This document shows, one piece after another, positions 9,144-19,252 of a DNA stretch of 64,000 nt. The translations under genes and the position numbers were made by a program. The DNA comes from an uncultured Lachnospiraceae bacterium. GTDB lineage: Bacteria; Bacillota; Clostridia; Lachnospirales; Lachnospiraceae. The notes beneath the pieces were generated by a model. The model was given only the letters and a program-made list of their open reading frames with translations. It had not been told where the DNA came from and did no database searches. Positions within the stretch are counted from its first letter, which is position 1; each line of letters opens with the position of its first letter. The stretch lies in NCBI GenBank assembly GCA_910579805.1, contig CAJTWM010000001.1, forward strand, positions 124,001 to 188,000. The letters are read 5' to 3'.

Positions 9144-10865
9144 TCAAAGGACTGCTTTCAGTTCCTCCGTAAGCTTCGCTACTTTCTCTTTTGCATCCTC
9201 CAGACTCGTTCCCTTTACGCCCATGTAGAACTTGATCTTCGGCTCCGTTCCGGAAGGACGCGCACAGCACCATGAATCATTTGTAAGATCAAAGTATAAT
9301 ACATTGGATTTCGGAAGTCCCGTGGGAGATTTCGTGCCTGTTGCAATCTCCGTGATCTCTCCGCTCTCATAGTCGCGCATGGACACTACCTGAAGCTCTC
9401 CGAAATTCTTAGGCGGATTGCTTCTTAATTTATCCATGATAGCGCCGATCTGTTTTGATCCGTCGATTCCCTTTAACGTAATGGTATATAAGTCTTCTTT
9501 ATAATAACCGTATTTCTCGTAAATGGCAAGCATCTGATCCCAAAGCGTGATGCCGTTCTTCTTGCACCATGAAGCCACTTCGCACAGCATCATCACAGCC
9601 ACTACCGCGTCTTTGTCACGGGCATGGGTTCCGGCAAGGCATCCGTAGCTTTCCTCTAAACCGAATACATAGTGGTTACTTCCTGTCTGCTCAAACAGTT
9701 TGATCTGTTCGCCGATGAATTTAAAGCCTGTCAGGACTTCGATCAAGCGTACATGATAGTCTTTTGTGATCGGCTGGGTCATATTGGTGGTTACGATCGT
9801 CGTTACAAGAGCAGGATTTTCCGGCATTGTACCCGTCGCCGTCCTCTCTCTCAAAATATATTCCGCAATCAGCATACCCGACATATTTCCGGTAAAAGAA
9901 ACATATTCTCCCGTTTTCGCATCTTTGGCATAAACGCCGAGACGATCCGCATCAGGGTCGGTTGCAAGCACGATATCCGCGTCTTTTTCTTTTGCAAGCT
10001 TAAGAGCCAGCGTGAAGGCTTTCGGGTCTTCCGGATTCGGGTATTCCAGCGTCGTAAATTTAGGATCCGGCAATTCCTGTTCGGGAACTACATATACGTT
10101 CTTAAATCCAAGTTCGGAAAGAATACGTCTTACAGGAAGGTTTCCCGTACCGTGAAGGGGGGTATAAACGATCTTAATATCGTTTGCAACTTCCGTAATG
10201 ATCTCCGGATGGATGATCTGCTTTTTCAACTCTGCCATATAAGCGTCGTCGATCTCTTTTCCAATGACGTTATAGAGTCCCGCTTTGGCAGCCTCTTCTT
10301 TGTCCATGCTCTTTACGGTATGATAATCGGTGACATTCTGCACTTCCGTAATGATCTCTTTATCTTTCGGCGCAGTGATCTGGGCGCCGTCTTCCCAATA
10401 TACTTTATAGCCGTTATATTCGGGAGGATTGTGGCTGGCTGTTACAACGATTCCCGCAATACATCCCAATGTGCGCAGCGCAAAAGATAATTCCGGCGTG
10501 GGCCTTAAAGACTCAAAGACATATGCTTTGATCCCGTTCGCCGCCATGCACAAAGCCGCTTCGTCCGCAAATTCCGGCGACATATTTCTGGAATCATAAG
10601 CAATGGCAACGCCTTTATCTGCGCCTCCCTGCTTGATTATGTAATTTGCCAGACCCTGAGAAGCCTTGCGTACCGTATACACATTCATGCGGTTGGTACC
10701 TGCGCCGATAATACCGCGGAGTCCGCCGGTTCCGAACTCCAGCTCTTTATAAAACCGTTCTTCGATCTCGCCCTCATTGTCTTTGATCGCAAGAAGTTCA
10801 TTCTTCGTCTCCTGATCGAAGTAAGAATCCTCTAACCAAAAATGATACTGCTCCATGAAACCCAT
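9144..10865 (-). CDS. pgcA: Phosphoglucomutase/phosphomannomutase (alpha-PGM, PgcA type)
   Basis: 573 residues. Interconverts glucose-6-P and glucose-1-P, feeding RfbA (dTDP-glucose) and UDP-glucose. Motifs: catalytic phosphoserine loop VVTASHNPPEYNGYKVYW, metal loop ATDPDADRLGVYA, sugar loop GLEESYGCLAG and phosphate-binding CARPSGTEPKIKFYM. Start 10865 was chosen because GGAGG lies 8 nt before it; the in-frame ATG at 10880 overlaps that ribosome site. It has its own promoter (10912-10940), unlike most genes of the operon, so it can be expressed apart from the glycan genes as a housekeeping enzyme. The mannose-specific alternative is less likely given the length and the eukaryote-like PGM2 pattern. 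Confidence 0.95.
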   Translation of the reverse strand: MGFMEQYHFWLEDSYFDQETKNELLAIKDNEGEIEERFYKELEFGTGGLRGIIGAGTNRMNVYTVRKASQGLANYIIKQGGADKGVAIAYDSRNMSPEFADEAALCMAANGIKAYVFESLRPTPELSFALRTLGCIAGIVVTASHNPPEYNGYKVYWEDGAQITAPKDKEIITEVQNVTDYHTVKSMDKEEAAKAGLYNVIGKEIDDAYMAELKKQIIHPEIITEVANDIKIVYTPLHGTGNLPVRRILSELGFKNVYVVPEQELPDPKFTTLEYPNPEDPKAFTLALKLAKEKDADIVLATDPDADRLGVYAKDAKTGEYVSFTGNMSGMLIAEYILRERTATGTMPENPALVTTIVTTNMTQPITKDYHVRLIEVLTGFKFIGEQIKLFEQTGSNHYVFGLEESYGCLAGTHARDKDAVVAVMMLCEVASWCKKNGITLWDQMLAIYEKYGYYKEDLYTITLKGIDGSKQIGAIMDKLRSNPPKNFGELQVVSMRDYESGEITEIATGTKSPTGLPKSNVLYFDLTNDSWCCARPSGTEPKIKFYMGVKGTSLEDAKEKVAKLTEELKAVL

Positions 10866-10911
10866 TTCCTCTACCTCCATAATTCATATTTTAGTGCCTG
10901 ATTTTTAAAAT

Positions 10912-10940
10912 ATTTTACCATATTTTGAAAGACCATACAA
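10912..10940 (-). promoter_or_regulatory. Sigma-A-type promoter for pgcA
   Basis: On the minus strand TTGTAT (10935-10940), 17-bp spacer, TAAAAT (10912-10917), about 50 bp before the pgcA start. Read directly from the sequence. Confidence 0.65.
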
Positions 10941-10980
10941 GCCAAGTTGCATATTCTATTCTTGCATTCATCATCCTTTA

Positions 10981-12966
10981 TCACATTAGTTTCAGCGTGT
11001 AGTCGCTATGATCCAATGAGAAATTAGGATTATAATAAGGATCGCCCTTTTCCAGCTCCTCCTTCCATCTTTCCCTGAACCGTTCCGACTCTCTGTCATA
11101 ACGTTTTGCGCTTTCCCCACTCAGGTCTGTTCCCCTTGAGGCGGATTCATAATGATACAGTTCCGCAAAAGGAGTAAAAATATTTAATAAACCTCGTTTT
11201 CTTAAGCGCAGGCAAAAATCCACGTCGTTTAACGCTACCGCGAAGCTTTCGTCCAAGCCTCCCAGCTCTTCATATAATTTTTTCTTTACAAGCAGACACG
11301 CCCCTGTCACTGCGGAAACATCCTGCGCATAGAACAGCCGTCCCATATAGCCGAAATTATTTTTATCCACCCGGTAATGGGTATGGCCCGCGCTGCGGTG
11401 GGCGCCAAGTCCGATCACGATCCCCGCATGCTGGATCGTATTATCCCCATAATAAAGCTTGGCTCCCACTGCGCCTACGTCTTCTCTTTGGGCAAACATC
11501 AAAAGCTCCTCGATCCAATTCATGGTAATGACTTCGGTATCGTTATTTAATAACAGTAGATATTCTCCGTTTGCTTTCGATGCGCCGAAGTTATTGACCT
11601 TCGAATAATTAAATTCCCCTTCGTACCTCTCTATCCGTATTTCTTTCCGCTGCTCCAGTTCCTTATAATAAGCGAAAGTTTCCGGCAATTCGCTGTTATT
11701 TTCTATAATGATGATCTCAATGTTGTCATACGTCGACCGCTCTAATATGGAAGAAATGCATCGTTTCAGATCCTGCACATGATCCTTATTGGGTATCAGT
11801 ATGGAGATCTTGGGATTTGACAACAGTTGATATTGAATACGGAATATGGTCTCGCATGCCTTAGTACTGCTGATTTCAAACTCTTCAAAACCGCATTCCC
11901 TCAAATGTTCTCCAATGGCTCCTTTGGCCGCATCTATGGCATAGCTCTTGGCGCTGATATCCGATGCCACGCTTCCTTTATGGGATCGCCAGTAATACAG
12001 CAGTTTGGGAACATGCACTATATGTTTCGCTTTGGCAGTGAGCCTTAAAATCATATCGTGATCCTGACTTCCGTCAAACCGGACCCGGAACAATTCCATC
12101 CCCTCTAAGAGCCTTCTGTCAAATACACTGAAATGGCAGATATAGTTATTGGCCCTTAAATTGTCTATGGAAAAATCCGGTTTAAAATGCAGGGTGATCA
12201 TATTATTGATACTGTTCCCTTTGAAAGTCGCCTCATCGCAGTAAACATAGTCCGCATTTTTTTCACAGATCGCTTTCATATACTCATACAGTACACTTGG
12301 ATGTAATATATCGTCATGGTCAAAAAGCCCGATATAATCGCCGGTCGCCATTTCATAGCACTTGTTTGTATTTCCTGCGATACCGTCGTTCTTTTCCAGC
12401 TTTTTATATTTTATCCGCCCGTCTTTACGCGCATAAGAAAGGCACATCTGTTCTACATAAGCGTGTTCGCTGTCCGAACCGTCAGCAAGGCAAAGCTCCC
12501 AGTTTCCATAAGTCTGATTCCGCACCGAGTCCGCCATATCCTTTAAAAAATTCTTCGGCGTATTATAGAGCGGCACTAAAATACTAAATTTAATGTTTTT
12601 CGGAAATACCGTCTCTGCTTCGGCTTTTCTTCTCTCCGCATCGGGAAATCCGGCCGTCCCGTGCCGAAGTCTGGCCCGTCTCTCGATCCCTTTGCTTTTT
12701 AGCTTTCTTGCCAGTCCCTTAGGGCTTCCGTAACGCCTGATCCTATCCTTTGTCCTTAAGAGAAAATGGAGGCATCCCCTCGCCGGTTTGGAAAGTTTCC
12801 AAAACGTTCCGCCTTTGATACGTCCGATCTGCTCTTTTAACTCCTCTTCCTGCTTTTGCAGATCCGCAATCCTGCCGTTTAGCGCCTGATTTTTCTTTTT
12901 CTCCGCTTCATAAGCTTTTTTATAATATTCTAATTCCTGCCGGTCCGCCTGTTTATTTTGTTCCAT
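10981..12966 (-). CDS. Two-domain GT2 glycosyltransferase (rhamnan-synthesis type)
   Basis: 661 residues from the ATG at 12966. A longer in-frame form from 13110 adds 48 Arg/Gly-rich residues with no ribosome site, so it is less likely; AAGGGG lies 14 nt before 12966. A coiled-coil N-terminus (about 1-60) leads to a first GT-A domain (FSILVPLYNTPKNFLKDM, DYIGLFDHDDILHPS, FDGSQDHDMILR) and a second one (ISILIPNKDHVQDLKRC, LLLLNNDTEVI, ALNDVDFCLRLR, LYHYESASRG). Tandem GT2 proteins of this type add alternating residues to rhamnose-rich polysaccharides. Two intact active sites suggest two linkages made by one protein. Linkages are inferred, not visible. Confidence 0.88.
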   Translation of the reverse strand: MEQNKQADRQELEYYKKAYEAEKKKNQALNGRIADLQKQEEELKEQIGRIKGGTFWKLSKPARGCLHFLLRTKDRIRRYGSPKGLARKLKSKGIERRARLRHGTAGFPDAERRKAEAETVFPKNIKFSILVPLYNTPKNFLKDMADSVRNQTYGNWELCLADGSDSEHAYVEQMCLSYARKDGRIKYKKLEKNDGIAGNTNKCYEMATGDYIGLFDHDDILHPSVLYEYMKAICEKNADYVYCDEATFKGNSINNMITLHFKPDFSIDNLRANNYICHFSVFDRRLLEGMELFRVRFDGSQDHDMILRLTAKAKHIVHVPKLLYYWRSHKGSVASDISAKSYAIDAAKGAIGEHLRECGFEEFEISSTKACETIFRIQYQLLSNPKISILIPNKDHVQDLKRCISSILERSTYDNIEIIIIENNSELPETFAYYKELEQRKEIRIERYEGEFNYSKVNNFGASKANGEYLLLLNNDTEVITMNWIEELLMFAQREDVGAVGAKLYYGDNTIQHAGIVIGLGAHRSAGHTHYRVDKNNFGYMGRLFYAQDVSAVTGACLLVKKKLYEELGGLDESFAVALNDVDFCLRLRKRGLLNIFTPFAELYHYESASRGTDLSGESAKRYDRESERFRERWKEELEKGDPYYNPNFSLDHSDYTLKLM

Positions 12967-13134
12967 TTTTACGACTATGTCCCCTTTCCGTCTGCCGCGT
13001 TGGCCTCTGCTTCGATCCGTGCCGGACGTGTGCCGCCGGCACACAGCACCGTCAGTCAGCGATGCCGCCGCATCGCCCTCCTTCCTCCGCCTTGCAGACT
13101 GAACATTCATTCTGCGCCATCTGGCTGAAAGTAA

Positions 13135-15615
13135 CTAGATCTCAACTATCCTGTCTGAAATCCGGTAATACATCCTGTCAGACAGCATATCCTCATAAAG
13201 AACGCCAACCCTGTACCGCCCCTTCTTCACCGTTTTCAACCTGAATCTCGCCACCAGTCCCGACAGTTCTATCCTGCTTTCCCTGTTGGTTCTCTTCCCT
13301 TTACCCGCTCTTTTTCCGCCATTTCCTTCTCCCACGGCGCCGCCGGCTTCTTTTCCGCGAACGTCCCCGCCCGTTTCCCCATAAAGTTCCGCCACGTCTT
13401 CCCTTAAGTAAGACATGATCTCAGTCGCATAAAGTTTTTTCCCCTCCGCTTCTTCTAAAAGCAGGCTTCTCTTATAATGGCAGTTATCCGCATCCCGCAG
13501 TACCGACCAGCCGGTAATCCTCATGACACCATGATTCTGCACCATACTCATAGATTCTGCAGGCGTCTCTTCTTCCTCCTGCATGACCCGCGCCTCGTCG
13601 ATGAAAAAAACAAGCTGTTTTTCCTTAAGCGCCTTTGCATCTTTTTTCAGGATTTTCTCCGTAATGGGCTTTTTTACCTCATCCCTTTGGCATTCAAAGG
13701 TACTGCCGCACCGGTACTCCGGTGAATTTTGAGTAAGCCATGGGCTATAATAAGGATCGTACCCTTCATACTCGGGATAGCGCCGGTACAGCTTTTTTTT
13801 CTCCTTCAAAAGCCTGGCCGCCTTTTTTTGATCCTTTTCGTCCAATCCTCTGCTCAAAGATTCATGATGAAGAAGAATGGCATCATTTCGTAAAACGTTC
13901 CGATATCCCGCCTTATGCAGCTTCAGACAAAACGCTACGTCGTTATAGGCCACTGGAAGATCCTCGTCCATACCGCCCACTTTTTCGTAAAGCTCCTTTC
14001 TTACCATCAGACATGCGCCGGTTACGGCAAGATAATTAAAGGTAAAAACATTCCTTCCGTCATAATACATCCGGTCGTCCCATGCCCCTGTCAGCTTGTG
14101 TGCCGGGCCTATGGAAAGATTGGTGATGCCCGTATGCTGTATCGTCAGGCCGTCCGGATACCAAAGCTTGGCTCCCACTGCGCCGACTCCGGAAACGGAT
14201 GCCTGTCCCGCCATTCTTTTCATATAACCGCTTTCAATGACCTCTATATCATCATTTAATAACAATAGATATTCACCCTTTGCCTCTTTGGCGCCGATAT
14301 TGCACATCGCAGAAAAATTAAAATCCATAGGTTCGCAGATATATCGGAATCCATAGGTTCTGCCCAGTTCCTCCGACCGGATGCGGTTAGTTTCATAACT
14401 ACCATTATCTACTACGATGATCTCCATATCGGGATAGTCTGTTTTCTCAAGGACGGACCGGATACATTTTTCCAATATTTCGGGATGGTCTTTGGATAAA
14501 ATGATTACCGATACCTTCCCTTTCGCTTCAAAACAGACGTGATCGACGCCGGGAATGTTTCCTTCTTCCAAATATCCCCGAATCCCACGGCGGCGCAGCG
14601 CATCCAGCTTTATTTTTTCATATTCCTTTTCATATCCCCAAACGCCCTCTATCGCCGTCTCATCCATAACAAGCGTTGTTTTATCTTCTTTTTCCGTTCC
14701 ATGAAATAAAATCTCTCCTAAGGCAGCTATTTTTTCCTCTCCATTGCCTATACGGCCTATATTGCCCGTATTACCCGCACTGCTTATATCAGCCATATCA
14801 CTCGTAGGATTCAAATCTTCCCTGTCCTTGGCAGATAATTCTTCTGCTTTCAGTACAAAATCATAAATATTTTCCCTATAATTATCGCTTCCCAGCCATG
14901 GGACGGAAGAATAGCTTTCCTTTCTGACGGCGAAAACATTACCGAAATAAAAATAAGAAAGCAGCGTATCCGGAGAATATGCCGGTTTAAACCACGGTTT
15001 TTTCCTGCTTTCTCCTCCCTCCGGCGTTTTTTCGATCCGGTCTTCCCCTCCATAAATAAGCGACACATGGGGATATTTTTCAAAATAACTGTCTATCCGC
15101 TGCAAAGCCTGTCTGCCTATCCGCCCCTGCTTTGTCACAAAAAGCAGATACGGCTTTTGCGTCTGTTCCAAAGAAAACGACGCTTTACAGTCTTCCATAA
15201 AAATGATTTCCGTCTTACTCTCGTTTTCCGTAACTCCGTATTTCTCCATCATATTTTCACGGATCACATCTACCGTCCGGTCGGTGCGCACAGCGCTTTC
15301 ATGTTCGCCGATCCAATATTGATACGGTTCTTTTTGAAACAAAAGGTTTTTCTCATACCGCTTTACGCTTACGGAACTTTCCCCGCACGCGCTGTCTTTC
15401 AGTACGGTTTTTCCTCCTTCTTTCCATTTGGCGGGCAGCCCTTTCAGCTTATAGAAAAAGCGCGCTACGGGATTTCCCGCAATGCGCTCATACTTTTGCC
15501 GCAGCTCAAGCACAGACTGCTCTTTAGACGCAGCCTGAGAAGCCAACTGGATATTCGTATTTTTTACTTTTTGGTATGCCTGCTTATAGTAATCGGTAAA
15601 ATTCTGTTTCTCCAA
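13135..15615 (-). CDS. Large multidomain GT2 glycosyltransferase
   Basis: 826 residues. The start codon is TTG with a weak ribosome site. A coiled-coil N-terminus (about 1-50) is followed by a degenerate GT-like domain (about 100-330; YGGEDRIEKTPEGG, no clear DxD) and an intact GT2 domain (about 365-640: VSVIILSKDHPEILEKC, LLLLNDDIEVI, AYNDVAFCLKLH, LHHESLSRG). The C-terminal ~170 residues form a separate beta-rich module (MRITGWSVLRDADNCHYK) interrupted near residue 770 by a Gly/Lys/Arg-rich low-complexity insert. The module may bind the growing chain. It lies 17 bp after the methyltransferase/kinase-like gene. Confidence 0.85.
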   Translation of the reverse strand: MEKQNFTDYYKQAYQKVKNTNIQLASQAASKEQSVLELRQKYERIAGNPVARFFYKLKGLPAKWKEGGKTVLKDSACGESSVSVKRYEKNLLFQKEPYQYWIGEHESAVRTDRTVDVIRENMMEKYGVTENESKTEIIFMEDCKASFSLEQTQKPYLLFVTKQGRIGRQALQRIDSYFEKYPHVSLIYGGEDRIEKTPEGGESRKKPWFKPAYSPDTLLSYFYFGNVFAVRKESYSSVPWLGSDNYRENIYDFVLKAEELSAKDREDLNPTSDMADISSAGNTGNIGRIGNGEEKIAALGEILFHGTEKEDKTTLVMDETAIEGVWGYEKEYEKIKLDALRRRGIRGYLEEGNIPGVDHVCFEAKGKVSVIILSKDHPEILEKCIRSVLEKTDYPDMEIIVVDNGSYETNRIRSEELGRTYGFRYICEPMDFNFSAMCNIGAKEAKGEYLLLLNDDIEVIESGYMKRMAGQASVSGVGAVGAKLWYPDGLTIQHTGITNLSIGPAHKLTGAWDDRMYYDGRNVFTFNYLAVTGACLMVRKELYEKVGGMDEDLPVAYNDVAFCLKLHKAGYRNVLRNDAILLHHESLSRGLDEKDQKKAARLLKEKKKLYRRYPEYEGYDPYYSPWLTQNSPEYRCGSTFECQRDEVKKPITEKILKKDAKALKEKQLVFFIDEARVMQEEEETPAESMSMVQNHGVMRITGWSVLRDADNCHYKRSLLLEEAEGKKLYATEIMSYLREDVAELYGETGGDVRGKEAGGAVGEGNGGKRAGKGKRTNRESRIELSGLVARFRLKTVKKGRYRVGVLYEDMLSDRMYYRISDRIVEI

Positions 15616-15632
15616 ATTCCGTCCGCCTTTCC

Positions 15633-17774
15633 CTATACCATTCTTCCGGCAATGCTCTCCGGCAGTACCGCCACATTCATGGAAACTTCAAGTATATTAT
15701 CTTCCTTCATTGGCAGATGTTTCAAATAAAACGTAAAGTTAGGATCCTCTTTCGGGAACGCCAGTACGCCGTCGTTTAAGGCCTTCCCGTTCGTAGCAAA
15801 CTTCCCTCTGCCTTTTAGCGGCAGTTTTTGTCCGTTCCAAAAGGCGTTTTCGATCGTGACCAGACAAGGACCGTGATCCGGATCGATGCGGACCGCTTTC
15901 CGCTCTCCTGCAAAATGCAAGGTAAAGGTAATATTCTCCCTTCCCTTTTCAGCCTGTTTTTTTAAAGCTCCCTTCTTCTCGTTTAGCATAAACGAATTTG
16001 CCTCCGAAAAGCCGTCCCCGGTATCCTCATAGACCTGCACCAGATTCACACCGCTCTCCTCCGCTCCTTCCACGGAAAGCCCCAAAGGATTTAATACCGG
16101 ATTTCCGATCAGATTGCGTAAAAGCCCTAAACTCATCCTCTCCCCCGCAATCTTTTTCTGCATCTCCTTTTCCCGTTCCAAAACACGCTCCCGTTCTTCT
16201 TCTGAAACCGGAAAAATACCGGAAAGAAGCCTTTCCTCCGCTTTTTTACGCTTTGCGGCTCCCAACGCGTAACAGTACAGCGCGCGGTACGCCACCTCTT
16301 TCACCGGAATATCTTCCTGAACGGTCCATTCATAATCGATGACCGTCCACCGGTCTCCTTCCACCAAAATATTGGAAAAGATCAGATCATAATCCGTTAC
16401 GCCCGCACCCTCACGATAGCCGATGCGCCTTACATACTCGCCAAACAGCTTTTCAATCCCTTCAAAATCCTGTCTGTCAAGAAGTTCGTCAAACAGTTCC
16501 TCTAAAGTCCGCCCCTTTGCAAATGCAAAAGCCAGACCGCCCTCCGGCATTTTCCTGCACTCGTTCACGGAAAGAGCGCTGCCCTCATATCTTTTCACAA
16601 GAAGCTCGTGAGCCTTTTCCATGGCTTCAATATGCGTCTGCGCTTTCGGTGAGCAGGCTCTTTTTTCCACAACCGGGTCCGGCAGCCCCAAATTCTCTCC
16701 TCCAGCGGCCCCGCCCGCCGTCTTCAAAGCTTTTCCTCCGCCGGATATGCCTGCCTGTTCCGGACCGCTTTCCGGCAGACGGATATCGGTGCGTATGGCG
16801 TACTCCGGCGACCTGTCGTTAGAGTATTTGGAAAATTTGACCGAAAGCGGTTTCCCGACCACAAGACAATAGGAATTGGCATACAGCGGAAACAGGCCTT
16901 CCTTGATAATGGTATCAAATACGTTTTTTTCGTCAAACAGAAGCAGCCTGCTCCTGTCGAAATTACGGATATTGGTGCAAAGCTCCCCTAATCTCGGCAG
17001 ATATTCGTCGGAGTAGACGCTGGTCATAAATTTATAATCGGGATACGGATAATAAAAACTATATTCTTCACAACGGTTGGCCTTACAAATCCGTTCCAGC
17101 CCGTTTCTTGTAAAAGTACGCACTCCGGTATCCTCCGGATAGTCTTCCAATCCGCTGAAGTAAAGTCCCTGATGATCCTCTTTACAGCCCGCCCAATACT
17201 TCAGCCCGAACTTATTTTCGATAGCAATAACCAGTCTTCCGTCCGCCCCTTCGCCTTTCAGATGTTTTAAAAGGATCTCCATAAAACGTTCATAAGGCTT
17301 GTCCGTGCCGATATATCCCTGTGCATATTCAAAAACGCCGATCAGGAAAATATAGTCGAAATCCGTGTCCAAAACCTTTTCAATATCCTGAAAATTCCCC
17401 ACATGGATCGTAACGTTATCATATTCCGCATTTCTGTAGGCGTTGATCAGGCTTCGTTTTTTCGACAGGTCAATACAAGTCACGCTGCCCGCTTTTTTGG
17501 CAAGGGCGCCAGTGATTGCGCCGCACCCGCTGCCGACTTCCAACACCTTCATTTCCTTTTCTATCGGAATCCAGTCCACGATATTTTCCCTGAACGGCGA
17601 TAGATGATAAAGTACGGGCCAGCTTGCTCTTTCCTCAATGATACGGGGAAATTCCTCTTTTCCGTAATTTTTTACGATCTCCAGTATTTCCTCTTCCACG
17701 TCCCCGTCGCTATACAGATCTTCTCCGGGATAATATTCATAGTCCAGCGTGATATTTCCGATCTTTTCCTTCAT
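15633..17774 (-). CDS. SAM-dependent methyltransferase fused to kinase-like domain (WbdD-like chain terminator candidate)
   Basis: 713 residues from the ATG at 17774 (GGGGGT ribosome site 5-6 nt upstream); an ATG at 17795 overlaps the wzt stop as ATGA and is possible. N-terminal class I methyltransferase: motif I MKVLEVGSGCGAITG near residue 75, acidic end CIDLSKKR. The middle region carries a kinase/APH-like pattern: KFSKYSNDRSPEYAIRT near 315, catalytic-loop-like DYDLIFSNILV near 462-472 (D and N five apart) and a metal-binding-like WTVIDYEW eight residues on. A C-terminal beta-rich domain follows (about 575-713). Methyltransferase plus kinase fused next to Wzt is the layout of E. coli WbdD, which caps O8/O9 chains. 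Kinase activity is inference. Confidence 0.82.
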   Translation of the reverse strand: MKEKIGNITLDYEYYPGEDLYSDGDVEEEILEIVKNYGKEEFPRIIEERASWPVLYHLSPFRENIVDWIPIEKEMKVLEVGSGCGAITGALAKKAGSVTCIDLSKKRSLINAYRNAEYDNVTIHVGNFQDIEKVLDTDFDYIFLIGVFEYAQGYIGTDKPYERFMEILLKHLKGEGADGRLVIAIENKFGLKYWAGCKEDHQGLYFSGLEDYPEDTGVRTFTRNGLERICKANRCEEYSFYYPYPDYKFMTSVYSDEYLPRLGELCTNIRNFDRSRLLLFDEKNVFDTIIKEGLFPLYANSYCLVVGKPLSVKFSKYSNDRSPEYAIRTDIRLPESGPEQAGISGGGKALKTAGGAAGGENLGLPDPVVEKRACSPKAQTHIEAMEKAHELLVKRYEGSALSVNECRKMPEGGLAFAFAKGRTLEELFDELLDRQDFEGIEKLFGEYVRRIGYREGAGVTDYDLIFSNILVEGDRWTVIDYEWTVQEDIPVKEVAYRALYCYALGAAKRKKAEERLLSGIFPVSEEERERVLEREKEMQKKIAGERMSLGLLRNLIGNPVLNPLGLSVEGAEESGVNLVQVYEDTGDGFSEANSFMLNEKKGALKKQAEKGRENITFTLHFAGERKAVRIDPDHGPCLVTIENAFWNGQKLPLKGRGKFATNGKALNDGVLAFPKEDPNFTFYLKHLPMKEDNILEVSMNVAVLPESIAGRMV

Positions 17775-17791
17775 AATGACCCCCATGCCGC

Positions 17792-19090
17792 TCATAGCGT
17801 CCCAATATCTTCCACCTTTACTTTAGAATTCATATCAAAATACCCTACCGTATCTTTATCCGAGATCACAGTCACATTCAAGGCGTCATATAATCTGTGG
17901 TACACTACAAACTCGTCGTTTTCATATCCTGTCAGCCCAAAAGATACCAGATATTCTCCCCCCTGCAGTTCCATGTTCTGGGTAAAAGAGACGTCCTTTT
18001 GCTCTCCTGCCCTGACCTGATCCAAAAATGCTTTTTCTACCATAGAATTGGTTCCCGTGATCTCCACGCCCTTGATATTCTTTATCGTAAAGGCAAAGAT
18101 CGGAGACGGCAGGTCTTTTGCGAACTTAACCTTCATGTGGATCGTAAAGCTGCTGCCTTTCATCACCGCAGTAGTACGCATCCCGCTTTCGTCACACATA
18201 TAAATTTCCGTGATTTCCGCTTCTTTATTCCCGTATTCCAACAGATCCGGATTCTGCCCCTGCGCTCTTTCCCTTACGCCGTTTTTTGACGCCGCTTTTT
18301 TTAACTGCTCGTCCTCCAGCAGATTGTTATCGTCTTCCGGCACCTCGTACTGCCCTACAAGCACTCTCTTGTAGGCGTCGATCATTTCTTTCGGCTCTCC
18401 TTCTCCCAATTTATTTCCCTTATTTAAAAGCACCACTCTGTCGCAATATTTACTGATACTGCTCAAATCATGGCTGACAAACACAATGGTCTTTCCCATT
18501 TGCTTGAATTCTTCAAATTTATGATAACATTTGGCCTGAAAGAAAACGTCCCCTACCGACAGCGCTTCGTCCACGATCAGAATCTCCGGTTCGATATTGA
18601 TCGCCACCGCAAACGCAAGGCGAACGAACATACCGCTGGAATAGGTTTTTACCGGCTGGTACACATAATCCCCGATATCTGCAAAATCCAAAATATCCTG
18701 CATCTTTTCATCGATCTCCTTTTCGGAAAATCCAATCATCGTACCGTTCAGATAAATATTCTCGATTCCGTTGTATTCCATGTTAAATCCTGCGCCAAGC
18801 TCCAAAAGGGCCGAAATACGCCCGTTGACTTCAACCTGTCCCTCGGTAGGGCTGACGACTCCCGTAATGATCTTCAGGATCGTCGATTTCCCGGAACCGT
18901 TCGTTCCTATGATCCCTACGGCTTCTCCCTGTCTGACCGTTAAGTTTACCCCGTTTAAGGCATAATGCTCCCGGTGTTTCTTTTTCCTGCCAAACCCCAG
19001 CGCCTCCTTCATCCGGTCCGACGGCTTGTCATATAACTTATATACTTTCTTTAAATCCGTTACCCGGATCGCAATCTGCTTCTCTTCCAT
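17792..19090 (-). CDS. wzt: Polysaccharide ABC exporter, ATP-binding subunit with C-terminal glycan-binding domain
   Basis: 432 residues. The ATPase domain (about 1-245) has Walker A GTNGSGKST, signature YSSGMFVRLAFA and Walker B LIVDEALSVGD, and is of the Wzt/TagH type. The C-terminal ~170 residues form a beta-sandwich like Wzt_C (ITEIYMCDESGM, FTIHMKVKF, GGEYLVSFGLTGY). In E. coli O8/O9 this domain recognises the terminally modified chain before export. It sits directly before the methyltransferase/kinase-like gene, with ATGA contact to its possible upstream start, consistent with cap-dependent export. Works with the permease encoded at 19253-20245. Confidence 0.93.
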   Translation of the reverse strand: MEEKQIAIRVTDLKKVYKLYDKPSDRMKEALGFGRKKKHREHYALNGVNLTVRQGEAVGIIGTNGSGKSTILKIITGVVSPTEGQVEVNGRISALLELGAGFNMEYNGIENIYLNGTMIGFSEKEIDEKMQDILDFADIGDYVYQPVKTYSSGMFVRLAFAVAINIEPEILIVDEALSVGDVFFQAKCYHKFEEFKQMGKTIVFVSHDLSSISKYCDRVVLLNKGNKLGEGEPKEMIDAYKRVLVGQYEVPEDDNNLLEDEQLKKAASKNGVRERAQGQNPDLLEYGNKEAEITEIYMCDESGMRTTAVMKGSSFTIHMKVKFAKDLPSPIFAFTIKNIKGVEITGTNSMVEKAFLDQVRAGEQKDVSFTQNMELQGGEYLVSFGLTGYENDEFVVYHRLYDALNVTVISDKDTVGYFDMNSKVKVEDIGTL

Positions 19091-19252
19091 CGTCCCTGCC
19101 TCTCTCTTGTCCCATTTCCTTCATCCGGCTTTCACGATTCCACTCCGGGAATCTCAGGCCCTTGCGCAAACTGTCCGCCCTCTCCTTCATCCGTCAGCAT
19201 TCATGCCCTTAATCTCCCACAAACTGCAGCGGGAAAGCGCTTTGCAGACACA

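Noticed and set aside
19091..19252. Hidden small gene between wzm and wzt
   Set aside because: No start with a ribosome site and no sustained frame; left as untranslated spacer.
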